A stretch of 64,000 bases of DNA from Sulfurimonas lithotrophica (GTDB lineage Bacteria > Campylobacterota > Campylobacteria > Campylobacterales > Sulfurimonadaceae): positions 1,178,001 through 1,242,000 of the forward strand of contig NZ_CP043617.1 of assembly GCF_009258225.1 (NCBI RefSeq), given 5' to 3'. Positions 55,811 to 64,000 of this stretch are shown here, piece by piece (within the stretch, counting starts at the first letter, position 1; each line of letters opens with the position of its first letter). A model generated the notes under the pieces. It was not told the DNA's origin. It saw only the letters and a program-made list of their open reading frames with translations, and made no database searches. The position numbers were made by a program, and so were the translations under genes.

Positions 55811-57047
55811 TTGAACCTGCTATATTTAGTTGTTTTCTATATTTCGCAATTGTGCGTCTAACCATTTTGACTTTAAATTTTTCTTGAATCATCTCTAAAA
55901 GTTTCATATCACTCAGTGGTTTTGCATGGCTCTCTTCTTTTACAAGTCCTATCAAATAATCTTTAATTGCTGCATTTGAAACATCTTCGTCAATTGCCGT
56001 GGTAAAGAACTCTTTCATAGCCAGTATTCCCCTGTCACAAGCTATATATTTGTTTGCAATGGCACGGGATATCGTTGATGGATTATGACCAAACTCATCT
56101 GCTAAAGTTTTAAGTGTTAAGGGCATAATTTGACCACCCGTAAAGAATTCATACTGATACTCAACTATCATAAGTCCAACTTTATAAAGAGTAGCCTTAC
56201 GCATATCAAGTGCATCTACAAGAGATTTTGCTTCTTTAATTTTTTGTGAGATAAAATCATGTTCTACCGCATACTCGGTATCTATACTTATAGTAGGATA
56301 ATAAGCATCGTTTAGTTTTACTTCTATATTTTCATTTTCATCAAAATATATCATTAAATCAGGGACTACCTGCTGAGACTCTTCTTGATATTCTATAGAA
56401 GGTGGATTTTTAAACGTACCCAAAACCCGCATAACTTCGGTAAAGTTTTCTTCATCGGAATAACTGTAAATATTTTGCATATCTTTTATAACCGTGCAAG
56501 CTAAAGGATATGCTTCATCACTTATGTCTGATGAATCAAGCTGAAACATAAAACTCTCTGACAAATCGACTGCACCGATACCTACAGGCTCAACATGAGC
56601 AAATCTAAGACGGATTTTTTCAAACTCTTCAAGTGTTATACCCTCTTCTTGACAAAAAGCCTCACTCTCACCTTCATAATAACCGTTTTCATCTAAGTTA
56701 GCCACTACATATTCAGCTATAGCTTCTGAAATCGGTGTAGGGAAAAGCGGAGCACCGAGTTGTTCATCCAAAACATCGTGAAGTGATCGATTCTGAACCG
56801 TCAAAGCTTCTATTTGCTCGGTTCTAGAGTTACTTACCGCCCTGTTTATTATTTTTTTCGGGATTTTTTTCTCATACTCTTCTTCAAAACCGGATTTAAC
56901 TTCAACCACTGGATTAGCCTCTATAAAAGGTTCCATAGCTTCACCCAAATCACTTAAACTAGAATGCAGTATCGGCAGCCAGTTTCTTAACGTATTGGAT
57001 AACTTGTGTTTAGTTTCAACCGATTGGGTTTGTCTAAGAGTTGCCAT
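55779..57047 (-). CDS. rpoN: RNA polymerase sigma-54 factor
   Basis: 422 residues. The Gln/Leu-rich activator-interacting region at the N-terminus is reduced (LRQTQSVETKHKLSNTLRNWLPIL). The core-binding region follows, then the DNA-binding HTH (LKTLADEFGHNPSTISRAIANKYI) and the RpoN box VRRTIAKYRK close to the end. In Campylobacterota it drives middle flagellar genes. flgL here has a matching promoter. It follows lptB closely, a conserved neighbour pair. Confidence 0.95.
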   Translation of the reverse strand: MATLRQTQSVETKHKLSNTLRNWLPILHSSLSDLGEAMEPFIEANPVVEVKSGFEEEYEKKIPKKIINRAVSNSRTEQIEALTVQNRSLHDVLDEQLGAPLFPTPISEAIAEYVVANLDENGYYEGESEAFCQEEGITLEEFEKIRLRFAHVEPVGIGAVDLSESFMFQLDSSDISDEAYPLACTVIKDMQNIYSYSDEENFTEVMRVLGTFKNPPSIEYQEESQQVVPDLMIYFDENENIEVKLNDAYYPTISIDTEYAVEHDFISQKIKEAKSLVDALDMRKATLYKVGLMIVEYQYEFFTGGQIMPLTLKTLADEFGHNPSTISRAIANKYIACDRGILAMKEFFTTAIDEDVSNAAIKDYLIGLVKEESHAKPLSDMKLLEMIQEKFKVKMVRRTIAKYRKQLNIAGSSERKKLYQLH

Positions 57048-57050
57048 ATT

Positions 57051-57773
57051 CTAGAACTTATAATCCTCACCTAGATAATGTGTACGGACATCTGCATTTG
57101 CTCTGATTTGCTCAGTCGTACCGCTTGCTAAAAGATTCCCGGATTTAATTACATAAGCTCTGTCACATACATCAAGTGTTTCACGCACGTTATGGTCGGT
57201 TATAAGTACACCTATGTCATATGATACAAGCTGATGAATAACCTTTTGAATATCCATCACGGCTATCGGATCAACCCCTGCAAAAGGTTCATCCAAAAGC
57301 AAAAACTTCGGTTTGTTAACAAGTGCACGGGCTATCTCTACACGACGACGCTCCCCACCGCTTAAACTAATACCTTTTCTGTAACGGATAGGTTCTATAT
57401 TAAACATATCAAGGAGTTCTAAGATTCTTTCTTCTCTTTTTTCTTTATCTTTTATAGTAACTTCTGCCGCTACCATCAGGTTGTCTTCAACACTCAAATC
57501 TTTAAATATTGAAGCTTCTTGAGGAAGATAGCCTATACCTTGCAAGGCTCTTTCGTGAAGGGGTTTTCCCGAGAGGTCTATATCATCAAAAAAGACCTTT
57601 CCGTCACTTGCTTCAACTAAACCGCATATCATATAAAAAGTAGTGGTTTTACCTGCACCGTTTGGACCTAAAAGCCCTACTACCTCGCCACTGTTTACTT
57701 CAAGGCTCATACCTTTTACTATCTCAAGGTCTTTTATTCTTTTTTTTAAATCAACTGCTTTTAACTTATGCAT
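57051..57773 (-). CDS. lptB: LPS export ABC transporter ATP-binding protein LptB
   Basis: 240 residues. Cytoplasmic ATPase of the LptB2FGC complex that extracts LPS from the inner membrane. Walker A GLLGPNGAGKTTTFYMI (about 33-49), Q-loop PQEASIFKDL, signature LSGGERRRVEIARAL, Walker B FLLLDEPFAGVDPIAV and the H-loop in LITDHNVRETL. Start directly abuts the tsaE stop, and rpoN follows by three bases. Confidence 0.95.
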   Translation of the reverse strand: MHKLKAVDLKKRIKDLEIVKGMSLEVNSGEVVGLLGPNGAGKTTTFYMICGLVEASDGKVFFDDIDLSGKPLHERALQGIGYLPQEASIFKDLSVEDNLMVAAEVTIKDKEKREERILELLDMFNIEPIRYRKGISLSGGERRRVEIARALVNKPKFLLLDEPFAGVDPIAVMDIQKVIHQLVSYDIGVLITDHNVRETLDVCDRAYVIKSGNLLASGTTEQIRANADVRTHYLGEDYKF

Positions 57774-58190
57774 CTATTCATACTCTCTTAAAATATATTC
57801 TCTTTTATTTGCATCTATTTTTTTTATATCTATCTCCAATACCTTAAAACCTACATCCACTAAAATATCACGTAGTTTATCATCACCCCACTCCACAATA
57901 TGCAAACCGTTTTTTTCCAACTCTTCAAGCATCCCCATAGATATAAAATGCTCAAGCCCTTTATTGTATATATCATAGTGATAAACTTTATCCGAATAAC
58001 ATTGTTGCAGGGAGAAGGTCGGTGACGTTACTTCATCATCTACACCAAGGGATGCAACAATATACTTTGTAAGAGTAGTCTTACCGGCTGCCAAATCTCC
58101 ACGTAAAATAATAACACCGTTTTTAAAAGCATCTACAATTTCATCGCTAAATTTTTCAACTTCATCAAGAGTCAGGGTATATTTTTTCAT
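57774..58190 (-). CDS. tsaE: tRNA threonylcarbamoyladenosine biosynthesis ATPase TsaE
   Basis: 138 residues. ATPase partner of TsaB/TsaD in making t6A37 on ANN-decoding tRNAs. The P-loop is LRGDLAAGKTTLTKYIV (about 28-44), with SPTFSLQQCY and HYDIYN following and the Trp-Gly motif IVEWGDD. Slightly unusual P-loop (GDLAAGKTT, Ala for the common Gly), as often seen in this family. The start overlaps the trpD stop by 4 bases. Confidence 0.93.
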   Translation of the reverse strand: MKKYTLTLDEVEKFSDEIVDAFKNGVIILRGDLAAGKTTLTKYIVASLGVDDEVTSPTFSLQQCYSDKVYHYDIYNKGLEHFISMGMLEELEKNGLHIVEWGDDKLRDILVDVGFKVLEIDIKKIDANKREYILREYE

Positions 58191-59173
58191 AATTTATTTG
58201 ATATCTCTATAATCTGCTTTAATTTTTCTTTTGCTTTTGAACATGCTATAGTCTCTTTTGCCATAGCTATACCGTCTTGAATATCACGGACTTTATCATC
58301 TACCATTAGTGCTGCAGCTGTATTTAAAAGTACGATATCTCTTTGTGCATCAGTAGCACAAGAATCAAAAATATTATATAAAATCTGTGCATTATGCTTT
58401 GCATCACCTCCTACTATTGCTTTTAGAGGTGCTTTTTTAAAACCGTATTCTTCAGGATCAATCTCAAACTCGCGTGTTTTACCGTCTTTAAGATAAGATG
58501 CATAAGTAACTCCGGATAAGCTTATCTCATCCATACCCTCTTCGGAACTCACGACTAGTGAACTTTTAGAACCGTTTATTTTAAGTGCTTCAGCCATTTT
58601 AGGGACAAACGATTTATCAAAAACACCTAAAAGCGATTTTTGGACATTTGCAGGATTTGTAAGGGGTCCTAAAATATTAAATATAGTCTTATCCGGAATA
58701 GTTTTTCTAACAGGGACAATAAACTTCATAGCAGGATGATGGTTTTGTGCAAACATAAAACAAAATCCGCTCTCTTCTAAAAGTTTTGCGGACTGGTTTG
58801 GAGTTATGTCAAGCCTTATTCCAAGTTTTTCAAGCATATCCGCACTACCGCTTTTTGACGTAATGGAGCGACTTCCGTGCTTAGCTACGTTACAACCCGC
58901 TGCAGCTGCTAATATTGACACGGTTGAAGATATATTAAAACTACCTATTTTATCTCCACCGGTTCCGACTATATCAATAGATTTTTCTCTTAATTCATTT
59001 GAAATCGGTAAAGGAAGTGCATATGTACGCATAACTTCTGCCGCAGCTGCAATAGCTTCAACGGGTGTATATTTATCTAGCTTCATACTTTGTAAAAAGT
59101 CACGCATCTGAGCATCACCCATTTCATGGTTAAAAAGTGACGTAAACTTCTCTTTTGCCTCTTCGTACTTCAT
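58187..59173 (-). CDS. trpD: anthranilate phosphoribosyltransferase
   Basis: 328 residues, second step of tryptophan synthesis. The PRPP site is DIVGTGGDKIGSFNISSTVSILAAAAG, with AKHGSRSITSKSGSADMLEKLG and RKTIPDKTIFNILGPLTNPAN following. Stand-alone, not fused to TrpG. It is embedded between an S4 protein gene and tsaE rather than in a trp operon; no other trp gene is in the window. Confidence 0.95.
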   Translation of the reverse strand: MKYEEAKEKFTSLFNHEMGDAQMRDFLQSMKLDKYTPVEAIAAAAEVMRTYALPLPISNELREKSIDIVGTGGDKIGSFNISSTVSILAAAAGCNVAKHGSRSITSKSGSADMLEKLGIRLDITPNQSAKLLEESGFCFMFAQNHHPAMKFIVPVRKTIPDKTIFNILGPLTNPANVQKSLLGVFDKSFVPKMAEALKINGSKSSLVVSSEEGMDEISLSGVTYASYLKDGKTREFEIDPEEYGFKKAPLKAIVGGDAKHNAQILYNIFDSCATDAQRDIVLLNTAAALMVDDKVRDIQDGIAMAKETIACSKAKEKLKQIIEISNKL

Positions 59174-59419
59174 TTATTGTTCCTTTATATATTCACCTTG
59201 AAGTGACTTTGGTGTTGATTTTGTAACAGGTATCTTTAATACTTTATATTTTTTAGATTCATTTAAATAGTTTATAGTTATCGTATCCCCTATTTCAACA
59301 TTTTTACTTGGTTTTACAACTATGTCATTTATTAAAACTACTTTATTTGAAAGCATATCCTGTGCGACGGAGCGTCTTTTCGTAATATTTACGGAATTTA
59401 AAAACTTATCTATTCTCAT
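59174..59419 (-). CDS. small S4-domain RNA-binding protein
   Basis: 81 residues, consisting of an S4 fold (MRIDKFLNSVNITKRRSVAQDMLSNKVVLINDIVVKPSKNVEIGDTITINYL) with a basic tail. Similar to the Hsp15/YlmH-type proteins that bind stalled 50S subunits or rRNA. First gene of the S4-trpD-tsaE-lptB-rpoN-TIGR02757 run. The ATG lacks a clear Shine-Dalgarno sequence. Confidence 0.88.
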   Translation of the reverse strand: MRIDKFLNSVNITKRRSVAQDMLSNKVVLINDIVVKPSKNVEIGDTITINYLNESKKYKVLKIPVTKSTPKSLQGEYIKEQ

Positions 59420-59445
59420 CTATCAACTTTTTAAAATTTTTGTTT

Positions 59446-59451
59446 ATTGTA
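59446..59451 (-). promoter_or_regulatory. -10 box of the S4-trpD-tsaE-lptB-rpoN run
   Basis: TACAAT on the minus strand, 27 bases upstream of the S4 gene's ATG. If this is the only promoter, rpoN is transcribed as the fifth gene from it. Confidence 0.45.
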
Positions 59452-59508
59452 GAATAAAAAAACTGAAAGGAATGTAAGAGTTGGAACAATAATTGCTAAA
59501 ATTGGCGA

Positions 59509-61284
59509 TTATGATGCAAAACCACTTTTGAAGCAATCTTTTTTCACCACTATACGTTTTTGCTTCTCTTTTCTTTTTGTATCTTTTTCGACAAATATTT
59601 TTTTACGGGTTTTTGGATCCAACTCCGTATAATACATAACGGCAGAATAGGTAGAAGGAGTAGGTGTAAAAACCTGAGCCTGTTCAGGATTCATTTTTAA
59701 CTCTTCAGATGTAAAACGTTTGAGTTCATGCATATCTTTCTCTTCGCATCCCGGATGCGCTGCAATAAGATAGTAGGTAAGAAATTGATTTTTCCCCTCT
59801 TCTTTATTTAGCCTGTCATACATCTTCTTAAAGTCAACCAAAGTTTCCTTGCCCGGTTTTCCCATAAGCTCAAGTACATGTTGTTGTGTATGTTCGGGTG
59901 CTACTTTAAGCTGACCCGATATATGATGTTTTACCATCTCTTTAAGATAAGAATATCCATGTTTTTTATCTGCCGTTATCAAATCATATCTAACCCCTGA
60001 TGCTATAAAAGCTTTTCTAACACCCTCTACTTCACGAACTTTTTTAAGCAGGTTTATGTTTCTGCCGTGATCCACGTGCATCACTTTACAAAGTCTCTCA
60101 GCATCTACACATCTCATATGATCACAGGTGCCTTTTTTCAGTTTTTTGTCACACTCATATCCGTACATATTTGCAGTAGGTCCGCCAACATCACTGATAA
60201 TCCCTTTATAATCTTTATACTGATTAAAGCTTTTTGCCTCATCCAAAATATTTTCTTCCGAGCGTGTCCTAATAGTACGCCCCTGATGCACACCAATGGC
60301 GCAAAAGTTACACTCACCCCAGCATCCGTGATGCGTCATAATAGAGAATTTTATCGTCTCTAAACATTTTACTTTACCCTCTTTTGCATAGTATGGATGC
60401 AACTCTCTTGTAAAAGGCAGGTTTGAATTTGCATCCATCTCATCTTCATTCAAATAATCACACGGTGGATTTTGAATAAGGAAACGTGCATCTACAGGTT
60501 GACACAATCCGTTTGCCGTTATTGGATCGTTGTTATCGTAAAAATCATCAAACAAATCTATATACTTCTCTTTATCATCTAAACAATCTTGATGAGAAGG
60601 CAGTTGTATGTATTCGTATTTCGGCTCTTTTGATATATAACAAATTCCCCTGATATCTTTGTAATCTTGATTTTTCTCTATCGCACGTGTTAATTGTTCA
60701 ATAGCAATCTCACCCATACCGTAAACCAAGATATCCGCTTTTGAATCAAAAAGAATAGGTTTTTTGAGTTTGTTCTGCCAATAATCATAATGACTTACCC
60801 GTCTAAGACTAGCCTCGATACCACCAAGTACCAATGGCACTGTATTTTTAAAATGTTGACGAATAAGATTACAGTAAACACTAAGTGCACGGTCAGGACG
60901 TTTATTGTTTTTTCCGCCGGGTGTATAATCATCAGAGTTTCTAAACTTCTTAGTAGCCGTATAGTTTGAAACCATAGAATCGACGCTTCCACCGCTTACA
61001 CCCCAATACAGTCTTGGCTCACCCAATCTTTTTATATCTTTATCGCTTTTTATGTCAGGTTGACCTATCATCCCTACTCTGTAACCAAGGCGCTCCAGCA
61101 TCCTGCCTACCATAGACACACCTATAAACGGCGAATCAATATAAGCATCTCCGCTTACAAGAATCACATCGCACTGATCCCACCCTAAAGCATCCATCTC
61201 TTCTCTGGTTGTAGGTAAAAAATCTTTTTGAGTAAATGTTCTAGTGTTTCTTTTTTCTTGTTTATTTTTATTTCTTCTACTCAA
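59509..61284 (-). CDS. YgiQ-family radical SAM protein
   Basis: 591 residues. The N-terminal YgiQ domain has WDQCDVILVSGDAYIDSPFIG and GGIEASLRRVSHYDYW. The radical SAM motif is HHGCWGECNFCAIGVHQGR (CxxxCxxC), and the C-terminal HISGQLKVAPEHTQQHVLELMGKPG is also family-typical. Reaction unknown. C-terminal end is basic (TRKKIFVEKDTKRKEKQKRIVVKK). Single gene, divergent from the acyl-CoA synthetase gene. Confidence 0.9.
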   Translation of the reverse strand: MSRRNKNKQEKRNTRTFTQKDFLPTTREEMDALGWDQCDVILVSGDAYIDSPFIGVSMVGRMLERLGYRVGMIGQPDIKSDKDIKRLGEPRLYWGVSGGSVDSMVSNYTATKKFRNSDDYTPGGKNNKRPDRALSVYCNLIRQHFKNTVPLVLGGIEASLRRVSHYDYWQNKLKKPILFDSKADILVYGMGEIAIEQLTRAIEKNQDYKDIRGICYISKEPKYEYIQLPSHQDCLDDKEKYIDLFDDFYDNNDPITANGLCQPVDARFLIQNPPCDYLNEDEMDANSNLPFTRELHPYYAKEGKVKCLETIKFSIMTHHGCWGECNFCAIGVHQGRTIRTRSEENILDEAKSFNQYKDYKGIISDVGGPTANMYGYECDKKLKKGTCDHMRCVDAERLCKVMHVDHGRNINLLKKVREVEGVRKAFIASGVRYDLITADKKHGYSYLKEMVKHHISGQLKVAPEHTQQHVLELMGKPGKETLVDFKKMYDRLNKEEGKNQFLTYYLIAAHPGCEEKDMHELKRFTSEELKMNPEQAQVFTPTPSTYSAVMYYTELDPKTRKKIFVEKDTKRKEKQKRIVVKKDCFKSGFAS

Positions 61285-61320
61285 AATTAAACCTTTATAT
61301 ATGGTGGTAGTATTTTTATG

Positions 61321-61326
61321 TATAAT
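61321..61326 (+). promoter_or_regulatory. -10 box of the acyl-CoA synthetase gene
   Basis: TATAAT directly preceded by TG, 32 bases upstream of the ATG in the divergent gap with the YgiQ gene. Confidence 0.55.
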
Positions 61327-61358
61327 GGTACTAAAAAATTTTAAAATAAGAGTTTAAT

Positions 61359-63044
61359 ATGCACTACCCATATGAAAATATTAAAGACTTTACTTTACGC
61401 TCATTTTTGCAACGTTCGGCATCCGTTTATCCGCAAAGACCTTTTGTATCTTATGTCGGAAATACGCCTATAACATATGATGAGTTCTACAAAAATGTAC
61501 TTCATACCTCAAACCAACTTAAAGAACTCGGAATTAAAAAAGATGACAAAGTGCTACTGCTGAGTGAAAATATGCCAAACTGGAGCATTGCTTATTTTTC
61601 AATAGTATATATCGGTGCAGTTGTAGTTCCGGTCCTTCCAGACTTTCATCCTTCAGATGTTCATCATATAATCAGACATGCAGAGGTAAACGGAGTTTTT
61701 GTTTCGGAAAAACATCAACAAACTATAGAAGAGTTTGAACATAAGGAGATAGATTTTGTCATAAACTTAGAATCATTAAGTATTATTGATGAATTAAGTA
61801 ATGAAAAATATATTCAAAAACATAAAAAATTAGCACAAAAAAATCCTGATAACTTCACAGATGAAAATATTTTTATTGATGATAACGACTTAGCGTGTAT
61901 AATTTATACATCAGGAACGACAGGACACTCCAAAGGTGTGATGCTCACACATAAAAATCTTACGACAAATGCCATGAGTACACATTCAATAATAGATATA
62001 ACTCCAAACGATATATTTTTATCTATATTACCCCTCTCACACGTCTTTGAAGGAACAGTCGGGATGCTTGTCCCAATGCTTCACGGTTCTAGTGTGCAGT
62101 ATATTAAAAAAACACCGACACCGAGTGTACTTTTAAAGGCTTTTGAAGTTGCCAAACCAACATTTATTCTGAGCGTACCTTTGGTAATAGAAAAGATATA
62201 TAAAAATAAAGTTCTATCTAAATTCAATTCCTCTTTGGTCACAAAAAATCTCTATAAAGTCCCTTATTTTAGAAAAAAATTAAACAAGATAGCTGCAAAA
62301 AAATTAGTTAAAACTTTTGGCGGAAGACTCCGTTTTTTTGCTATAGGCGGTGCAGGAGTTCCGGGATATGTTGAACAGTTTTTACATGAAGGCGATTTTC
62401 CTTATATAGTGGGTTATGGACTTACAGAAACATCACCTCTTCTTTGTGCTACACCAAGTACTATGAAAACAAAAATAAAATCAACCGGACCTTCAATGTA
62501 CGGAGTTGAAATTGACATAAGAAACAAACATAACATTACTGGTGAAGGAGAAATTTTTGCACGAAGTCCCAGTGTTATGATCGGTTACTACAAAGATAAA
62601 GAAAAAACCAAAGAAGTTTTAGATGCCGACGGGTGGTTTCATACGGGAGATTTAGGTTATATAGATGATGAAGGATACCTTTTTATAAGCGGTAGAAGTA
62701 AAAATATGATTTTAGGACCAAGCGGTGAAAATATATATCCAGAACAAATAGAATCAATAATAAATGAGCATGAACTTGTACTTGACTCGCTTATGCTCGA
62801 GCAAAACGGAAAATTAATAGCTAAAATTCACCTCGATTATGAAAAAATAGATGAACTATATCACGGTGAAAGTAAAAGCAGTGATGAAGTATTGGAGAAT
62901 ATAAATATTCTCTTAGAAGAGATGCGTCAAGAAGTAAACTCTAAAGTATCTTCATTCTCCAGAATGGTTAAGTTTGAAGAACAGCGTGAACCTTTTATAA
63001 AAACTCCCACCAAAAAAATAAAAAGGTATCTTTATCAAAATTAA
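61359..63044 (+). CDS. long-chain acyl-CoA synthetase-like AMP-binding enzyme
   Basis: 561 residues of the ANL superfamily, activating a carboxylic acid as acyl-AMP then thioester. The AMP motif is CIIYTSGTTGHSKGVMLTHKN (about 185-205), with GYGLTETSPLL, DADGWFHTGDLGYIDDEGYLFISGRSKNMI and a C-terminal Lys in PFIKTPTKKIKRYL. Resembles FadD-type ligases. No beta-oxidation genes are adjacent, so a role in recycling fatty acids into lipids is as likely as degradation. Confidence 0.88.
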   Translation: MHYPYENIKDFTLRSFLQRSASVYPQRPFVSYVGNTPITYDEFYKNVLHTSNQLKELGIKKDDKVLLLSENMPNWSIAYFSIVYIGAVVVPVLPDFHPSDVHHIIRHAEVNGVFVSEKHQQTIEEFEHKEIDFVINLESLSIIDELSNEKYIQKHKKLAQKNPDNFTDENIFIDDNDLACIIYTSGTTGHSKGVMLTHKNLTTNAMSTHSIIDITPNDIFLSILPLSHVFEGTVGMLVPMLHGSSVQYIKKTPTPSVLLKAFEVAKPTFILSVPLVIEKIYKNKVLSKFNSSLVTKNLYKVPYFRKKLNKIAAKKLVKTFGGRLRFFAIGGAGVPGYVEQFLHEGDFPYIVGYGLTETSPLLCATPSTMKTKIKSTGPSMYGVEIDIRNKHNITGEGEIFARSPSVMIGYYKDKEKTKEVLDADGWFHTGDLGYIDDEGYLFISGRSKNMILGPSGENIYPEQIESIINEHELVLDSLMLEQNGKLIAKIHLDYEKIDELYHGESKSSDEVLENINILLEEMRQEVNSKVSSFSRMVKFEEQREPFIKTPTKKIKRYLYQN

Positions 63045-63067
63045 AAAATATCGTATAGTATTTTTGA

Positions 63068-63073
63068 TATAAT
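63068..63073 (+). promoter_or_regulatory. -10 box of the FliL-like gene
   Basis: TATAAT after a T-rich stretch, 23 bases upstream of the FliL-like ATG, followed by AAGGAG. Confidence 0.6.
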
Positions 63074-63095
63074 TATCACTCTTAAGGAGTTTTTT

Positions 63096-63587
63096 ATGTC
63101 AGATAAAATAAAAAGTATTTTTATTTTCCTATTTTTTTTCGCTTTGATTGTCATACTTTCAATATACGGATTTATGACATCAGATTTTTCAAACCTAAGT
63201 AAAGTAGATAGTAGTTTAGATAGTAACCTAAAAGCTAAAATAGCCAAAAAACGTTACTACAGTACTGAAATTGTTATAAAAGACGACGGTGTAGTCGATT
63301 TGGGTGATTTTGAAATAAATATAGGAAACGGACATAAATTGATAACCAATATATCGGCAAAATATGAAAAACACGGCGGATGGGGTATGTCAAGCGGTGT
63401 TGATGATGAAATAAGTTCAAAAGGCACTTTGCTAAGACATGCCGCAATTGAAGCTATCATGAATAAGCATGAGGCGGATGTTAGAAGTTATAGAGTAAAA
63501 TCTGCTATAATCGATAGCATGAATAGACATCTATCTTCAACTAGGGTTGAGGATATCTACTTTAACAAGTTGATAGTAGCTGAATAA
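63096..63587 (+). CDS. FliL-like flagellar basal-body-associated membrane protein
   Basis: 163 residues. One N-terminal membrane segment (about 8-27), a short linker, then a periplasmic FliL-type domain (FEINIGNGHKLITNISAKYE...LRHAAIEAIMNKHEADVRSYRVKSAIIDSMNRHLSSTRVEDIYFNKLIVAE). FliL proteins stabilise stators around the motor. AAGGAG precedes the ATG. It is followed 13 bases later by a PAS-domain gene. It could be a second FliL homologue, since no other fli gene is next to it. Confidence 0.8.
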   Translation: MSDKIKSIFIFLFFFALIVILSIYGFMTSDFSNLSKVDSSLDSNLKAKIAKKRYYSTEIVIKDDGVVDLGDFEINIGNGHKLITNISAKYEKHGGWGMSSGVDDEISSKGTLLRHAAIEAIMNKHEADVRSYRVKSAIIDSMNRHLSSTRVEDIYFNKLIVAE

Positions 63588-63600
63588 AAAAGGAACTGCG

Positions 63601-64000
63601 ATGCAAACTGATTTTGATATGTTTTACGAAACCAAAGTACCTGAAGATGAACTAATAGTATCCCGCACCGATTTTTCGGGCAAAATAACTTATGTAAATG
63701 AAACATTTGCCGAAATTTCAGGATATAAGCCGGAAGAACTTATTGGGAAACCACATAATGTAATAAGACATCCTGATATGCCAAAGTCCGTGTTTGACAA
63801 TTTATGGGAGACTATAAAAAAAGGCGATGTTTGGCATGGCTATGTTAAAAATCGACGTAAAGACGGTGGTTATTATTGGGTGTATGCCAGAGTTTCTACT
63901 GTAAAAAAAGACGGTGTTCCAACAGAATATAAATCAGTTAGAGAACCTGTTTTAAAAGAAAAAGCCATTGAGATGCAAAATTTATACGATAAGCTTCGTG
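63601..64000 (+). CDS. PAS-domain protein, Aer/CetB-like (3' end outside window)
   Basis: 133 residues to the right edge, with no stop. The sequence FYETKVPEDELIVSRTDFSGKITYVNETFAEISGYKPEELIGKPHNVIRHPDMPKSVFDNLWETIKKGDVWHGYVKNRRKDGGYYWV is the PAS type of energy-taxis sensors (Aer, CetB), which usually bind FAD. Start ATG at 63601 after AGGA. Whether a methyl-accepting domain follows, or it is a short stand-alone PAS protein as in CetB, cannot be seen. Confidence 0.85.
   Translation, partial: MQTDFDMFYETKVPEDELIVSRTDFSGKITYVNETFAEISGYKPEELIGKPHNVIRHPDMPKSVFDNLWETIKKGDVWHGYVKNRRKDGGYYWVYARVSTVKKDGVPTEYKSVREPVLKEKAIEMQNLYDKLR

Noticed and set aside
1-64000. CRISPR arrays, insertion sequences, prophage or integron genes
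   Set aside because: No regularly spaced repeats, transposase, integrase, capsid or terminase-like proteins were seen; gene style is uniform across the window.

Overview
The window is low-GC chromosomal DNA of a campylobacterotal (epsilonproteobacterial) bacterium, most like a Sulfurimonas-type chemolithotroph. The genes that suggest this are a four-subunit OorDABC-type 2-oxoglutarate:ferredoxin oxidoreductase clustered with sucCD, fumC and mdh, a monomeric NADP isocitrate dehydrogenase, AcnB, a long campylobacterotal FlgL, a SpeA-type arginine decarboxylase, and several membrane-bound c-type cytochromes. The genus is an inference. No rRNA, insertion sequence, prophage gene or CRISPR array was seen, and no stretch over 300 bases lacks a gene.

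Layout. 1-9.0 kb holds C4/C5 central carbon metabolism, read leftward: icd with its own terminator, then mdh-fumC-sucC-sucD and oorD-oorA-oorB (oorB cut by the window edge). Together these could run the oxidative or the reductive TCA cycle. 9.1-17.9 kb holds envelope genes: mltG and a giant AsmA-like protein with overlapping divergent starts, secA followed by a LolC/E-like permease, and lolA. 18.0-23.6 kb is a tightly overlapping four-gene redox-sensing operon: a three-haem peroxidase-like protein, a membrane-anchored five-haem cytochrome, a thioredoxin-fold protein without CxxC, and a hybrid histidine kinase. It is the best candidate for an uncharacterised system. 23.7-26.3 kb is acnB.

26.4-32.5 kb holds an unknown small gene, an nfeD-slipin-radical SAM operon, and ftsK with a DUF3820 gene. 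32.6-38.7 kb mixes flagellar genes (flgL with a sigma-54 promoter, flgA), a membrane sensor-like protein, tRNA-Leu(CAA), and ubiX-coaD-tmk. 38.7-49.7 kb holds clcA, sodB, the rightward run hisS-speA-cysE-aspartate aminotransferase-upp, and leftward ilvB-ilvN-lpxD. 49.8-55 kb holds a CoA-binding protein, ilvA, a WD40 protein and a response-regulator diguanylate cyclase. 55-61.3 kb holds S4-trpD-tsaE-lptB-rpoN-TIGR02757 and a YgiQ radical SAM gene. 61.3-64 kb holds an acyl-CoA synthetase, a FliL-like protein and a PAS protein cut by the right edge.

The packing is extreme. Many same-strand neighbours overlap by 1-32 bases, and five convergent pairs meet with a 1-base gap or a 4-8 base overlap. 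Promoters are mostly a TATAAT -10 box without a clear -35. TTG and GTG starts are common, and several starts are moved downstream here because a Shine-Dalgarno sequence sits between two candidate starts.
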